Source: Pseudoalteromonas sp. FUC4
GTDB lineage: Bacteria > Pseudomonadota > Gammaproteobacteria > Enterobacterales > Alteromonadaceae
DNA length: 64,000 nucleotides
NCBI RefSeq assembly: GCF_008370255.1
Contig: NZ_SEUI01000001.1
Location: forward strand, 479,275-543,274
Direction: 5' to 3'
Shown: piece after piece, positions 34,298-43,549 of the stretch
Layout of the letters: the number at the start of each line of letters is the position of its first letter
Numbering within the stretch: the first letter of the stretch is position 1
The notes under the pieces: generated by a model
What the model was told of the DNA's origin: nothing
Databases searched by the model: none
What the model saw: the letters and a program-made list of their open reading frames with translations, nothing else
Program-made: the position numbers and the translations under genes

Positions 34298-35785
34298 TTA
34301 TGCTGGGCAATACTGCTTTAAAAACTCATGATGAGGCGGTAATTGTCTTACGCGTTGCTCTATTTGTTGCTTAATACCGTGTAAAAAACGGGTGAGTTCT
34401 TCGTCGCTCATCATGCTAGCTATTAAGTGATGTTGATTAGGCTCAATGCCTTGACCAAGCATAACTTGCACCCACGAATCGACTCTAAAAATATCGCCAT
34501 CGTCTAAAAATACACGACCGGTTTGTTTAAACAAATCAGTTTTATGCTGAAGTGTTTTTGGCACCTCCATCGCACTACAGTGTTGCCAAAACTCACTGTC
34601 ATCGCGATTAGTTACTTTGTAGTGCAGCACAATAAAGTCGCGAATATTTTCAATTTCGCTTTTAAGCTGTTTGTTGTATTCGTCAATGGCGTGATTGGTA
34701 ATGCCATTAAACGGAAATAAACGCATAAAGCGAATAATACCCGACATAATTAAGTGAATGCTGGTGGACTCAAGTGGTTCTACAAAACCGCTAGCAAGGC
34801 CAAGCGCTAAGCAGTTTTTGTTCCAGCCTTTTAAGCGGCGCCCTGTTTTAAACTTAATAATACGCGGCTCTGTAAGCGGCTCACCTTCCATGTTATTTAA
34901 TAATAGCGCTTTGGCTTGCTCGTCATCCATATATTGGCTGCAATAAACTAATCCGTTGCCGACACGGTTTTGCAGCGGTATACGCCATTGCCAGCCGCTT
35001 TTATGGGCAATAGAGCGGGTAAGTGGCAATACGGTCTCGCTGGTTGATTTTGTTTGCACCGCAATGGCGCTGTTACACGGTAGTAAATGCGACCAGTCTT
35101 CGTAGCCAGTATGCAATGCTTGCTCTATTAATAAACCTCTAAAGCCGGTGCAATCAATAAAAAAATCGCCGTTAATGTGCTCGCCATTATTTAAAATCAA
35201 TGATTCGATATGGCCTGCTTTAGTGTTTTTTACTACTTTTTGTATTTTACCTTCAATGCGTTTTACACCTAACGGCTCTGAAAATTCACGTAAAAACTGC
35301 GCATAACGCGTGGCATCCATATGGTATGCATAGTTGATGGGGTTTTGCTGATTAAACGCAAATTTACCGCCTTTAGCAGCTTGTAGCTCGTAGCAGTAAT
35401 CGCCAAATGGGTTGTTTATTCCAAGTGCTTTACCTTGCAGCCAAAAATGATGAAATTCACCCGCCCAACATTCTTTGCCCGTTGCGCCAAATGAGTGAAT
35501 ATAATGCGTGTTTTCATCGCCCCAGTTTTCAAAGCTAATACCTAGTTTAAAACTTGCTTGAGTGGCTTTCATAAATGCTTGCTCGTTTATACCCAGCAAT
35601 TTATGGAATGTACGAATAGGCGGAATTGTTGCTTCGCCAACACCTACAGTGCCAATATCGTCAGATTCAACAAGGGTTATGTTTATATTGTTACCAACTA
35701 GTTTAGCAAGTGCTGCTGCGGCCATCCAACCTGCAGTGCCGCCTCCAGCAATTACTACGTTTTTAACAGCATTTGTTCTAGTCAT
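34298..35785 (-). CDS. flavin-dependent tryptophan-halogenase-like protein 1
   Basis: The product is 495 residues from the ATG at 35785, which overlaps the upstream stop (ATGACTAG); another ATG at 35800 is possible. FAD motif GGGTAGW is at 14-20, the catalytic Lys (K80 in ASFKLGISFENW) matches PrnA Lys79, WQWRIP (the WxWxIP motif) is intact, and GFVEPLESTSIHL carries the expected Glu. The enzyme should be a functional halogenase given reduced FAD, but no flavin reductase gene is nearby. Relatives beside TonB receptors have unknown natural substrates. Confidence 0.85.
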   Translation of the reverse strand: MTRTNAVKNVVIAGGGTAGWMAAAALAKLVGNNINITLVESDDIGTVGVGEATIPPIRTFHKLLGINEQAFMKATQASFKLGISFENWGDENTHYIHSFGATGKECWAGEFHHFWLQGKALGINNPFGDYCYELQAAKGGKFAFNQQNPINYAYHMDATRYAQFLREFSEPLGVKRIEGKIQKVVKNTKAGHIESLILNNGEHINGDFFIDCTGFRGLLIEQALHTGYEDWSHLLPCNSAIAVQTKSTSETVLPLTRSIAHKSGWQWRIPLQNRVGNGLVYCSQYMDDEQAKALLLNNMEGEPLTEPRIIKFKTGRRLKGWNKNCLALGLASGFVEPLESTSIHLIMSGIIRFMRLFPFNGITNHAIDEYNKQLKSEIENIRDFIVLHYKVTNRDDSEFWQHCSAMEVPKTLQHKTDLFKQTGRVFLDDGDIFRVDSWVQVMLGQGIEPNQHHLIASMMSDEELTRFLHGIKQQIEQRVRQLPPHHEFLKQYCPA

Positions 35786-37328
35786 TATGTGGCTGCCCAT
35801 TATTTGATAAAAGGTGATTTAAAAGCGCGCGATTACTTGGCAGTCCATTTAAGCACTGCGCTATTTTTTCGCGATTTTGCTGGTAATAGTAATCCCCAGC
35901 AAGTGGGTCGTTAAATGTATTTTGTGCAGAGATTGTTTGTGTATTAAAACCCATGCCATATAAAACGTATTGGTAACTGCTTGATGAAAACATTTCTTCG
36001 TTTTCAATAAAATCAAAGCGGCTAGGGGGCTGAAATTGCCAAAGTTTAAGTAAGTTTTGCAGGCGCTCGGGTGCGGTATTTAAATTACTAATATCTTGCC
36101 AATAAGGCGTGTCGTCGCGCTCGCTTAGCACATAATGAAGTTTTAAAAATTCAATAACGCGCTGCCAACGAGTGCTAAAACGGTCATTAAAACGCGTTTC
36201 AAGCTGGCTCATATGAGTACGGTTTTGCGGTAGTTGCTCGCTTATCATGCTAATTGAAAGCTCAACCATAGCAAGAGCTGACGCTTCAAGTGGCTCTAAA
36301 AAGCCAGCTGACATACCCACGGCAACACAGTTTTTAATCCAAAATTTTTGCCTGTAACCAGGGCTGAATTTTAATACACGGTAGGTAAGTTGCTCAGCTT
36401 GTTGCTCACTAGTGCTTTTAGCTATGTAGCTTTTTAGCGTATTTGTTGCGCTTTCATCGCTTTGATATTTACTACTAAATACATAACCTGTGCCACGGCG
36501 TGTTGGCAGGGCTATATCCCAAATCCAGCCGTTACTTTGTGCTGTAGATAGCGTAGCTGAGGCAATTGGTTGATTGATGTGTGCATTAGGTATTTGCGCC
36601 GCTACAGCGCTGTTATTAAATAAAATATGATCTTGCGTTATAAACTCACTATTAAGATGATCACCAATTAAACGAGCACGAGAGCCTGAGCAATCTATAA
36701 ATAAATCACCTGTTATATCGCCATTATTATTTGTTTTTAATGCGGCAATATAGCCATGTTCGTCGTTAATAACCTCGGTTACATCGTCAGTAATATGTAT
36801 AACGTTTAGGCTTTTAACGCAGTGATTTTTTAAAAACTCAGCAAATTTACCCGCATCTAAATGATAGCCATAGTTGGTGACTGCTGCGTATTCGGGAGTT
36901 TGTAATTGTTTTGGTGCAAGTGCTGCTTGGCATACAAAGCTTTGCATATTAACAACGTCGGCAAATTTTTGATCCGGTGCAATACGTTGCCAACTGGCGT
37001 GTAAATTAGTGTGCTCGTAGCCTTGTGGATTCATAAAAGGGTGGTAGTAGTTTTCTCCCTCGTTTAGGTTACGCCAATTTATAAATTTAGAACCTTGCTT
37101 AAATGACGCGTCGCACTGGGTTATAAAATCAATTTCTTTAATGCCAATGCGTTGCAGCGTATTGCGCATTGACGGCCACGTGCCTTCGCCCACGCCCAAT
37201 ATAGGCACATTTGCCGACTCAACTAACGTAACACTAAGGTGCGGGTGTTCGGCGGCTAATAAGCCTGCGCTTAGCCAACCGGCAGTACCTCCACCTAAAA
37301 CGACTATTTTTGTTATTGGTTTGGTCAT
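35778..37328 (-). CDS. flavin-dependent tryptophan-halogenase-like protein 2
   Basis: This 516-residue protein has FAD motif LGGGTAGW at the N-terminus, catalytic Lys K77 in DASFKQGSKFINW and GFLEPLEASALAMVE near the flavin. The WxWxIP motif reads WIWDIA, so its final Pro is replaced by Ala, a mild departure from classic halogenases. It is about 100 bases downstream of the TonB receptor, behind a hairpin, and overlaps halogenase 1 by eight bases. The two probably act on the same or consecutive substrates or form a pair. Whether they halogenate at all is not shown by sequence. Confidence 0.8.
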   Translation of the reverse strand: MTKPITKIVVLGGGTAGWLSAGLLAAEHPHLSVTLVESANVPILGVGEGTWPSMRNTLQRIGIKEIDFITQCDASFKQGSKFINWRNLNEGENYYHPFMNPQGYEHTNLHASWQRIAPDQKFADVVNMQSFVCQAALAPKQLQTPEYAAVTNYGYHLDAGKFAEFLKNHCVKSLNVIHITDDVTEVINDEHGYIAALKTNNNGDITGDLFIDCSGSRARLIGDHLNSEFITQDHILFNNSAVAAQIPNAHINQPIASATLSTAQSNGWIWDIALPTRRGTGYVFSSKYQSDESATNTLKSYIAKSTSEQQAEQLTYRVLKFSPGYRQKFWIKNCVAVGMSAGFLEPLEASALAMVELSISMISEQLPQNRTHMSQLETRFNDRFSTRWQRVIEFLKLHYVLSERDDTPYWQDISNLNTAPERLQNLLKLWQFQPPSRFDFIENEEMFSSSSYQYVLYGMGFNTQTISAQNTFNDPLAGDYYYQQNREKIAQCLNGLPSNRALLNHLLSNNGQPHND

Positions 37329-37385
37329 GAGTTAACACCCTAAAGTTGATAACAATTAAACTAGCATTAATACTGTTTTAAATAC

Positions 37386-37416
37386 AAAAAAGCCGCTAGT
37401 AAAAACTAACGGCTTT
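37386..37416 (-). terminator. intrinsic terminator after the TonB receptor (- strand)
   Basis: On the - strand AAAGCCGTTAGT pairs with ACTAGCGGCTTT (one mismatch) and is followed by T residues. It lies between the receptor stop and the halogenase start, so the halogenases receive only read-through or have their own promoter. Confidence 0.75.
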
Positions 37417-37430
37417 ACTTTGTATTACCT

Positions 37431-40397
37431 TTAGAAGTTGTAACGCATACCAATATTGTAACGTGCACCTAGCTGTTGTAGGTTCCACAATTGTGCTGAC
37501 GTACGGCCATGTTCGCGGCTGTTTTGTTCAGTAATGTTAAGGCCTTCAACAAAAAACGATAGTTGTTCGCTGTAGTTGTACGCAACATTAAAGTCGATTT
37601 GATAATATTCTTCAGTAAAGCCTGGCTCATTTACGTATCGAGCTGCGCTATTTAAAAACTTATCACGCCAGTTGTACGCAATACGTGCTTGAAAATCATC
37701 GTTTTCGTACATTGCAATAAAGTTAGCTGTGTCACTTAAACCCACTAGTGCAAACTGTGTTGTAGTGGGGTCGGCGTTTACATCAAAGTCTATGTCGCCA
37801 TTAACAGTGGTGTAGTTTGCTTGCACACCAAAACCGCTTTCACCAAAAAAGTGTTGAAAGGCAATTTCAAAACCATCGATGGTGGCATTTTTATTGTTGG
37901 TAGGTACTTGCGCTGTAAATTCTAGTAATGGGTCGTCGCTGTTAGCAATTACATCGTAAGCGGCCTCAAACTCTTCGTAAGTCATAGAGTCAAAGTCAAC
38001 GCCATTTTCTGTTGCGGCAACCATTTGAAATAAGTTTGAATCGGTTAGAGCAAGTCCGCGAGATTCTAGCTCAGCAATGGCAGCTTGAGCGCGAGGACCC
38101 GCTGTTGCATCGCGTAATCCGTAGTAGTTTTGCGTCATGGGTGTTAAACCAATAAAGTTTTCGATGTCTTTAGTGTAATAACCTACCGACACATAACTTG
38201 TTTCTGCAAAGTACCACTCAGCCGATACATCAATATTATCTGATTCAAGCGGCACTAAACCAGGGTTACCCGTTGACGCTGTAGCTGGTGATGAACCCGC
38301 TAAAAGAGTAGGGGCACCTGGTACACCAACAGTCGCTGCTGAACTTAAGTTGTCGTAAGTTGGGCGAGCAATTGTTGTGCTATAAGAAAAACGCGCTTTT
38401 ACGTTTTCAATTACTTCTATGTCAAAGTCAAAGCTGGGTAAAAAGTGATCGTAGCTAGATTTAAGCGTGAAATCTTCTTTAGCTGAGCCAAAACGAACGT
38501 TAAAGTCGTTATTACCTTCCCACGCTACTGCGTTAGGTAAATCGATATTAGCCGTTGAGGTAATGTCGGTAGACTCTTGGCGCGCGCCAATTACAATGTT
38601 GTATGGCATATCGCCAATGTAGCCGTTGTAAGTAAATTGCACAAACGCTGCGGTTATATCTTCTTCAATGGTGCGGTTTGTTGCAAATGCGCCATCGGCT
38701 GCAAAGTTAAAGCCATATTCTTCACCAGCCCAGTAACCAATTTGCGATGCGCTGCCGGTATAACCTTGGTTGTACGAGCCCGATGTATCGTAGTCGTCAA
38801 ACTCAGCTAAAAAGTTTGTTGGGTTTAGGTAGCCATCAGGTAGTTCGCCTGGGTTTTCGATACCCCAGTTACCCATTGTATTACGTGTAAGTGATTGCAG
38901 TGAATGGCTTTCCATAGAGCGAGACTCTATACCAAAGTCAATTGCACCGTTTTCAATTTCGTATTTACCATGGATTCTAAATTCTGTTATTTCAGACTCT
39001 TGGCGAGCAAAGTTAGAATCTAAAATAGATGTACCCACATCAGAGGCATCTAGCGTGTTATTACAATTTAGGTTGTCTCGGCGGCAATCATCAAAATCGA
39101 TACTCATTGATGGAAGCTCACGGCTAAAATCAACTTCTTGTGCGTTAACTACATTTGCGCCCAAGCCTGCGTTTACCCAGCTGCCGTAAGGTGCATCTGG
39201 TTTGCTAGTGGCTTTTGAATTGTGCGCATCAAACATAAAGCTCAATTCTGAATTGAAATAGTACTCAACGTTTAAACCAATAGAGTCATTTTGGTTAACT
39301 TGGTTTAGCTCTTGAAACGCTAAACCTAAATCGCGTGTTTGCTGATCGCGACGTTCTTCCCGGTAATAAATTGGGGTTTTTACCGTGTTATCGTCAAACG
39401 TTAGCGCGCTTTTGTAGTTATCCATCCAAATTGATTGCTCAGCACGGGCTTCGAATAAATCTTGCTTAGAATAGGTGTAATCAAGCGTGGCTGTTAAATC
39501 GTCAATTGGGCTGTACTGCAGCGTTAATTGCGCGTTTGTGCGAGTACGTTCTCTGTCGGCAATGGTGTAGCGCAAATCTGATGGCATTGAATAAAGCTGA
39601 CCAACAGCGGGTGCATTAGTTAAAACAATATCGTCTGCAGCTTGTGGGATTGTGCCGTCAAAAGCTGATGTATTCCATTGATTTACAAACGCACCTGTTG
39701 ATGAGCTATCGCGTTGTTGCATGCTTGCAGTTAACGAGGCACCAAATTTAGCTTCACTGTCGGTCCAGCTAATTAAGCCCGAAAGCTCAGGTGTTATGTC
39801 ATCACCAACGCGGTTTGTTGAGTCGTGTAAAGCTTTTACGCCAATGCTTGAAACAAAGCCTGGGTTATCAAGTGGGCGAGCGGTATTAATATTTATTGTT
39901 GCGCCAATACCACCTGATGCAATACTTGCTTTACCAGTTTTATATACTTCAACCGATTTAACGCTATCAGATGCTAAGTTTGCAAAATCAAATGCACGAG
40001 AGCTGGGTGTTCCACCACCTGAAGGCAATGAAGCCGCCGGCATTGTACGTCCGTTTAGGGTTACCATATTGTAGTCGGGGCCAAAACCACGAACCGTTAC
40101 TTTAGAGCCTTCACCATTTGAGCGATCAATCGACACACCCGTTATACGCTGTAGCGACTCGGCTAAGTTGGTATCGGGGAATTTACCAATATCTTCAGCT
40201 GATATTGCATCTACAACACCGGCGGCGTCGCGTTTTAAACGAGTCGATTCTTTAATACTGCTTTTAAAACCGGTAACTTGGATTACTTCAACATCTGTAT
40301 TTGCTTCTTGTGCATATACAGGTAAAGAGATTGATGCGCCTAAAATCAGAGATAGGCTGGTCGCTATCTTTGTTTTTCTTACAATATGGTTGGACAT
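37431..40397 (-). CDS. TonB-dependent receptor (glucan/oligosaccharide type)
   Basis: This 988-residue outer-membrane receptor has a signal peptide (ATSLSLILGASISLPVYAQ), a TonB box-like VEVIQVTGF, and a plug domain (KRDAAGVVDAISAEDIGKFPDTNLAESLQRITGVSIDR, VRGFGPDYNMVTLNGR) typical of the large proteobacterial TonB receptors linked to carbohydrate loci. A 22-strand barrel ends in GMRYNF. Two perfect LacI-type palindromes lie 84-136 bases upstream of the start. It should import beta-glucan oligosaccharides into the periplasm for the GH3 enzyme. Confidence 0.9.
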   Translation of the reverse strand: MSNHIVRKTKIATSLSLILGASISLPVYAQEANTDVEVIQVTGFKSSIKESTRLKRDAAGVVDAISAEDIGKFPDTNLAESLQRITGVSIDRSNGEGSKVTVRGFGPDYNMVTLNGRTMPAASLPSGGGTPSSRAFDFANLASDSVKSVEVYKTGKASIASGGIGATININTARPLDNPGFVSSIGVKALHDSTNRVGDDITPELSGLISWTDSEAKFGASLTASMQQRDSSSTGAFVNQWNTSAFDGTIPQAADDIVLTNAPAVGQLYSMPSDLRYTIADRERTRTNAQLTLQYSPIDDLTATLDYTYSKQDLFEARAEQSIWMDNYKSALTFDDNTVKTPIYYREERRDQQTRDLGLAFQELNQVNQNDSIGLNVEYYFNSELSFMFDAHNSKATSKPDAPYGSWVNAGLGANVVNAQEVDFSRELPSMSIDFDDCRRDNLNCNNTLDASDVGTSILDSNFARQESEITEFRIHGKYEIENGAIDFGIESRSMESHSLQSLTRNTMGNWGIENPGELPDGYLNPTNFLAEFDDYDTSGSYNQGYTGSASQIGYWAGEEYGFNFAADGAFATNRTIEEDITAAFVQFTYNGYIGDMPYNIVIGARQESTDITSTANIDLPNAVAWEGNNDFNVRFGSAKEDFTLKSSYDHFLPSFDFDIEVIENVKARFSYSTTIARPTYDNLSSAATVGVPGAPTLLAGSSPATASTGNPGLVPLESDNIDVSAEWYFAETSYVSVGYYTKDIENFIGLTPMTQNYYGLRDATAGPRAQAAIAELESRGLALTDSNLFQMVAATENGVDFDSMTYEEFEAAYDVIANSDDPLLEFTAQVPTNNKNATIDGFEIAFQHFFGESGFGVQANYTTVNGDIDFDVNADPTTTQFALVGLSDTANFIAMYENDDFQARIAYNWRDKFLNSAARYVNEPGFTEEYYQIDFNVAYNYSEQLSFFVEGLNITEQNSREHGRTSAQLWNLQQLGARYNIGMRYNF

Positions 40398-40480
40398 TCG
40401 GTTTCCCTCGCGCTTTTATCATTATTATTAACAGCTTGTATGGGGCTGTTATTGTGTAGTTATAAACATTGTCAAATGTG

Positions 40481-40494
40481 TGGAAGCGCTTCCA
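40481..40494. promoter_or_regulatory. LacI-type operator 3 (TonB receptor promoter)
   Basis: TGGAAGCGCTTCCA, identical to operator 1, lies 84 bases upstream of the receptor start. Confidence 0.85.
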
Positions 40495-40519
40495 GAAAAG
40501 CTTGCTTAACTAAGTTTTG

Positions 40520-40533
40520 TGGAAGCGCTTCCA
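40520..40533. promoter_or_regulatory. LacI-type operator 4 (TonB receptor promoter)
   Basis: TGGAAGCGCTTCCA, 39 bases centre to centre from operator 3. Flanking TTTGTGG/CAGAAA-type bases are shared by the two sites. Confidence 0.85.
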
Positions 40534-41073
40534 GAAATGCTAGTTTAAATTTTAAATAGGGTCAACTATTGTTTTAATAAAATGAGACTAAATTGTTTTT
40601 AAAATGTATGTTTTTTAGATTTAATTTTATTTAAATTATAAATTACAGGTAGTTATAAAAATCCGCTCGAAATAGTGGTGTAACAACATTTTATTATAAG
40701 AAAACTAATTATTGATTAATTTAGTTATTTACACACTTTTATAAGGTGTTTAAATCAGTTCTTAGTAAGGGTTAAAGTTAATAAATCGGCCGTTGGTCTC
40801 TCAACAAAAAATAGGTACATTTGCTAACTTAGCGAAAATGCCGATGTAGTGATTATGTAAAACGCAATTGATGAAAACGCATCAAGCGGCGGTTCTATCT
40901 CAGTTTATGAATCGGTCATTAAAAATCAACAGTTGTTTAAAAAATCGTTAATTAAATCACTAAAAAGTAACGTAGTTTTTGCAGAAGATGGTTTAAAAAT
41001 AAACTTATAAAGTATTGCGCATAAGGTGTTGCGAGTAGCTAGTTTTATCGCTATTTTAAAGGCTCTCTCATAG
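40534..41073 (+). other. intergenic region with a probable gene remnant
   Basis: No intact gene is seen. Bases 40861-41010 read as 49 protein-like residues (NAIDENASSGGSISVYESVIKN and onward, ending AEDGLKINL), preceded directly by a stop and without a start codon. They are probably the 3' remnant of a lost + strand gene. I do not recognise the family. The remainder is AT-rich. Confidence 0.35.
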
Positions 41074-41745
41074 ATGGATTTTATTATGCGCATTAAATTT
41101 TTAGCGAGCTTTTATTCTTTCTTCTTGTTTGCTCTGTTTGGTTGTGAAGATCAGAGTATGGCAATTCAAGGCAGTCCTCAGCTAAATAATAATGTAAGTA
41201 ACTCACCCTCTAATCTCAAAGTAAACACACCTCCAGCAGCTCAAACAAACGAACCCGCTTTAGTACTCGGTATGCTAGCAACACATTGTAATAGTAATGA
41301 AGCAGCCTACATTAACGCAAAAATGCATAAAGTTGTGCGTAACCCAGATGAAAATACAGCCTATAAGTTAGAGCCTACCGATAAAGTGCTTTCTATTTGT
41401 GTTGCAAAAGATGACTCATCGCTTAGTTATCGATTTGGTAGAGTTAATGACATAGGGCTTGAAAAAGAAGCTACACCAAATGCACCATTTGGCAGTTACT
41501 ACAGGCAAGTAGGGCGTATTGGCGAGAGTATTTTATTTTTTAGTAACGGCGAATATCATTATTATATTATTAACTCAGGCGGTATGGGCAGCGGTGTAAC
41601 CGTTAATGTTTATAAAAACGATGCATTAATAACTGAGCTGTTTTCGGGTAATGATCCTTACGATGATTTTGTTATAGCAACCGATTTAAATTTTCCTAAA
41701 AAATTGGTTAGCGAAAAACAGCCATTTAATAAGCAAATGCAGTAA
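41074..41745 (+). CDS. lipoprotein of unknown function
   Basis: This protein of up to 223 residues has a lipoprotein signal ending in LFALFGC. A second ATG at 41086 would give the more usual basic start MRIKFLASF, but AAAGG is better placed for 41074. A low-complexity Asn/Pro/Ser linker follows, then a domain of about 150 residues with paired Cys (LATHCNSNEAAYINAKMHK and VLSICVAKDDSSLSYRFGR) and a SGGMGSGVTVNVYKND segment. The family is not recognised; it is probably envelope-associated. Four bases separate it from the Crp/Fnr gene, so they may be co-transcribed. Confidence 0.65.
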   Translation: MDFIMRIKFLASFYSFFLFALFGCEDQSMAIQGSPQLNNNVSNSPSNLKVNTPPAAQTNEPALVLGMLATHCNSNEAAYINAKMHKVVRNPDENTAYKLEPTDKVLSICVAKDDSSLSYRFGRVNDIGLEKEATPNAPFGSYYRQVGRIGESILFFSNGEYHYYIINSGGMGSGVTVNVYKNDALITELFSGNDPYDDFVIATDLNFPKKLVSEKQPFNKQMQ

Positions 41746-41748
41746 ATA

Positions 41749-42423
41749 ATGACTCCACAGCAGCAAAACGTAATAGAGCAAGGGCATTGGTTTAAAAACC
41801 GTAGCGCTTATTTAAAAAGCTTTTTATTAACGCAGGGCAAAACGCTCTCGCTAAAGGCTCAGCAATCATTATTTTTGCGAGGTGATAAGCACGATGGAAT
41901 TTATGCCGTACTTAGCGGCGTGGTGCGTATTAGTGGCGTAAGTAACGAAGGCAAAGAAGCCGTATTGAGCTTTATTGATTCATCACTGTGGTTTGGCGAA
42001 GTTACCTTGTTTGATGGTGGCCTGCGTACTCATGACGTATATGCACAAACTGATGTTATACTTTTTTACGTGCCCCAACGCGAGCTTGAACAGCTATTAA
42101 ACGAACAGCCACAATATTGGCAAGAGTTTGGTTTATTGTTGGCACAAAAATTACGCCTAATGTTTACCTCAATGGAAGATCACGCATTACTAAGCGCTGA
42201 GCAAAAAGTATGCAATCGACTTTTAATGCTCAGCGAGCATACAGAGCACTTAACACCGCTTGTTTTATCTCAGCAGCAACTTGCTGATATGACCTACCTA
42301 ACGCGCCAAACTATTAATCAAATATTGCAACAGCTTGTTAGCCTACAAGCTATTAGTTTGGGGTATCAACGCATAACTGTTTTAGATAAACAAAAGTTAC
42401 AGGCGCGTGCTACACAAGCTTAA
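41749..42423 (+). CDS. Crp/Fnr-family transcriptional regulator
   Basis: This 224-residue protein has an N-terminal cyclic-nucleotide-binding-type barrel (LFLRGDKHDGIYAVLSGVVRISGVSNEGKEAVLSFIDSSLWFGEVTLFDGGLRTHDVYAQTD) and a C-terminal winged helix (LSQQQLADMTYLTRQTINQILQQLVSLQAISLGYQRITV). It lacks the N-terminal Cys cluster of FNR, so it does not sense oxygen through an Fe-S cluster. The ligand is unknown. The neighbouring lipoprotein gene gives no hint of its targets. Confidence 0.8.
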   Translation: MTPQQQNVIEQGHWFKNRSAYLKSFLLTQGKTLSLKAQQSLFLRGDKHDGIYAVLSGVVRISGVSNEGKEAVLSFIDSSLWFGEVTLFDGGLRTHDVYAQTDVILFYVPQRELEQLLNEQPQYWQEFGLLLAQKLRLMFTSMEDHALLSAEQKVCNRLLMLSEHTEHLTPLVLSQQQLADMTYLTRQTINQILQQLVSLQAISLGYQRITVLDKQKLQARATQA

Positions 42424-42494
42424 ATAGAGACTTTTTTATTTAGTTGGAACCAAAATTGCTACAGATAATGTAACGCAACAATGGATTTGAGCTA

Positions 42495-42902
42495 ATGACT
42501 ACAATAACCTTTAAAAATCAATATAGTAACTATAACTCTCCTGCGGTAAATAAAGCGGCAGGACTAAGCGAAGTTGCGGCAACTAATACCCTCCCTAACG
42601 AAAAAACAAATGATGTTAAAGGCATTACCTCAGCTCCTAAAAAACCAACGTTTTTAGAAAGTGCTCAAGAAGCGCTGGTTTATCAGCGCTTAGGTGTAAA
42701 CAAAAACAAAATAGACGAACTAAAAGCGACAATAGAAGAGCTCATTAATCAACAGCAAAGTGAGGGCGCAGACCCTGACGCAATTGCTGATAAAATAGAG
42801 GAGCTTCAAAAAATGCTCGAGCAAGAGTATCAAAAAGGGCGCGAGCGAACGGATATAAAAGGTGAGCATGAGCCGGGTAAAATAATTTCTGCATTTGTTT
42901 AA
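42495..42902 (+). CDS. small coiled-coil protein of unknown function
   Basis: This 135-residue protein has a polar, Asn/Thr-rich first 50 residues, then a charged helical part (LGVNKNKIDELKATIEELINQQQSEGADPDAIADKIEELQKMLEQEYQKGRER) that should form a coiled coil. There is no signal peptide or membrane helix. The family is not recognised. Codon use is like its neighbours. It is a single gene between the Crp/Fnr and Mpo1-like genes. Confidence 0.6.
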   Translation: MTTITFKNQYSNYNSPAVNKAAGLSEVAATNTLPNEKTNDVKGITSAPKKPTFLESAQEALVYQRLGVNKNKIDELKATIEELINQQQSEGADPDAIADKIEELQKMLEQEYQKGRERTDIKGEHEPGKIISAFV

Positions 42903-42986
42903 TTTACAAAATGTCGGATACCTGACATTGTTGCTGTGTCTACTTTTGCTAAAGTAAGTTTTATATATAAAAATAAAGGCAAAACA

Positions 42987-43490
42987 ATGAAAACACTTCA
43001 ACAGCAACTTGGTAAATATGGTTTATATCATCGTTCTAAGCGTAATGTACTAACGCACTTCTTTGGTATTCCGCTCATTGTATTTGCGGCGTTGTGTTTA
43101 CTTGCGCGTATTCAAATATCCCTTGGTAGCTTTGTAATTGATGGCGCACAACTTTTTGTATTAGCGTCGATTGTTTATTATTTTATGCTGAGCTTTTCGC
43201 TTGGCTTTATTATGGCCGTAATATTCACCTTACTCCTTGTTGGTGCTCAGCCTATTGCGGCAATGGCGTTTTGGCCTTGGTTGAGTATTGGCGTAGGTGT
43301 GTTTGTATTTGGCTGGGTACTGCAGTTTATTGGGCATTATTACGAAGGTAAAAAACCGGCGTTTGTAGATGACCTAATTGGTTTAATTATTGGCCCTTTG
43401 TACGTAACCGTTGAACTACTATTTTTAATGGGCTTTTACAAAACATTAGAAGATGAAGTAAACGCAATAGCAGGCCCTACAAAGGCGTAA
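42987..43490 (+). CDS. Mpo1/YGL010w-like membrane protein (DUF962)
   Basis: The product is 167 residues from the ATG at 42987; the frame extends to 42936 but that region lacks protein character. The LGKYGLYHRSKRNVLTHFFGIPLIVFA start, four or more transmembrane helices and the LQFIGHYYEGKKPAFVDDLIGLIIGPLYVTVELLF segment match the Mpo1-like family, with the conserved His and Asp residues. Yeast Mpo1 is a dioxygenase acting on 2-hydroxy fatty acids. A shorter member of the same superfamily is encoded at 58480-58794 on the other strand. Confidence 0.75.
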   Translation: MKTLQQQLGKYGLYHRSKRNVLTHFFGIPLIVFAALCLLARIQISLGSFVIDGAQLFVLASIVYYFMLSFSLGFIMAVIFTLLLVGAQPIAAMAFWPWLSIGVGVFVFGWVLQFIGHYYEGKKPAFVDDLIGLIIGPLYVTVELLFLMGFYKTLEDEVNAIAGPTKA

Positions 43491-43549
43491 AATACATTAC
43501 TAAGTACTTTAATAAAACCTAATAAATAACAATAAAAGGCAGATAACGC

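Noticed and set aside
42720..43007. 95-residue - strand ORF rich in Cys and Phe
   Set aside because: It overlaps the coiled-coil gene and the start of the Mpo1-like gene, with low-complexity composition typical of a shadow.
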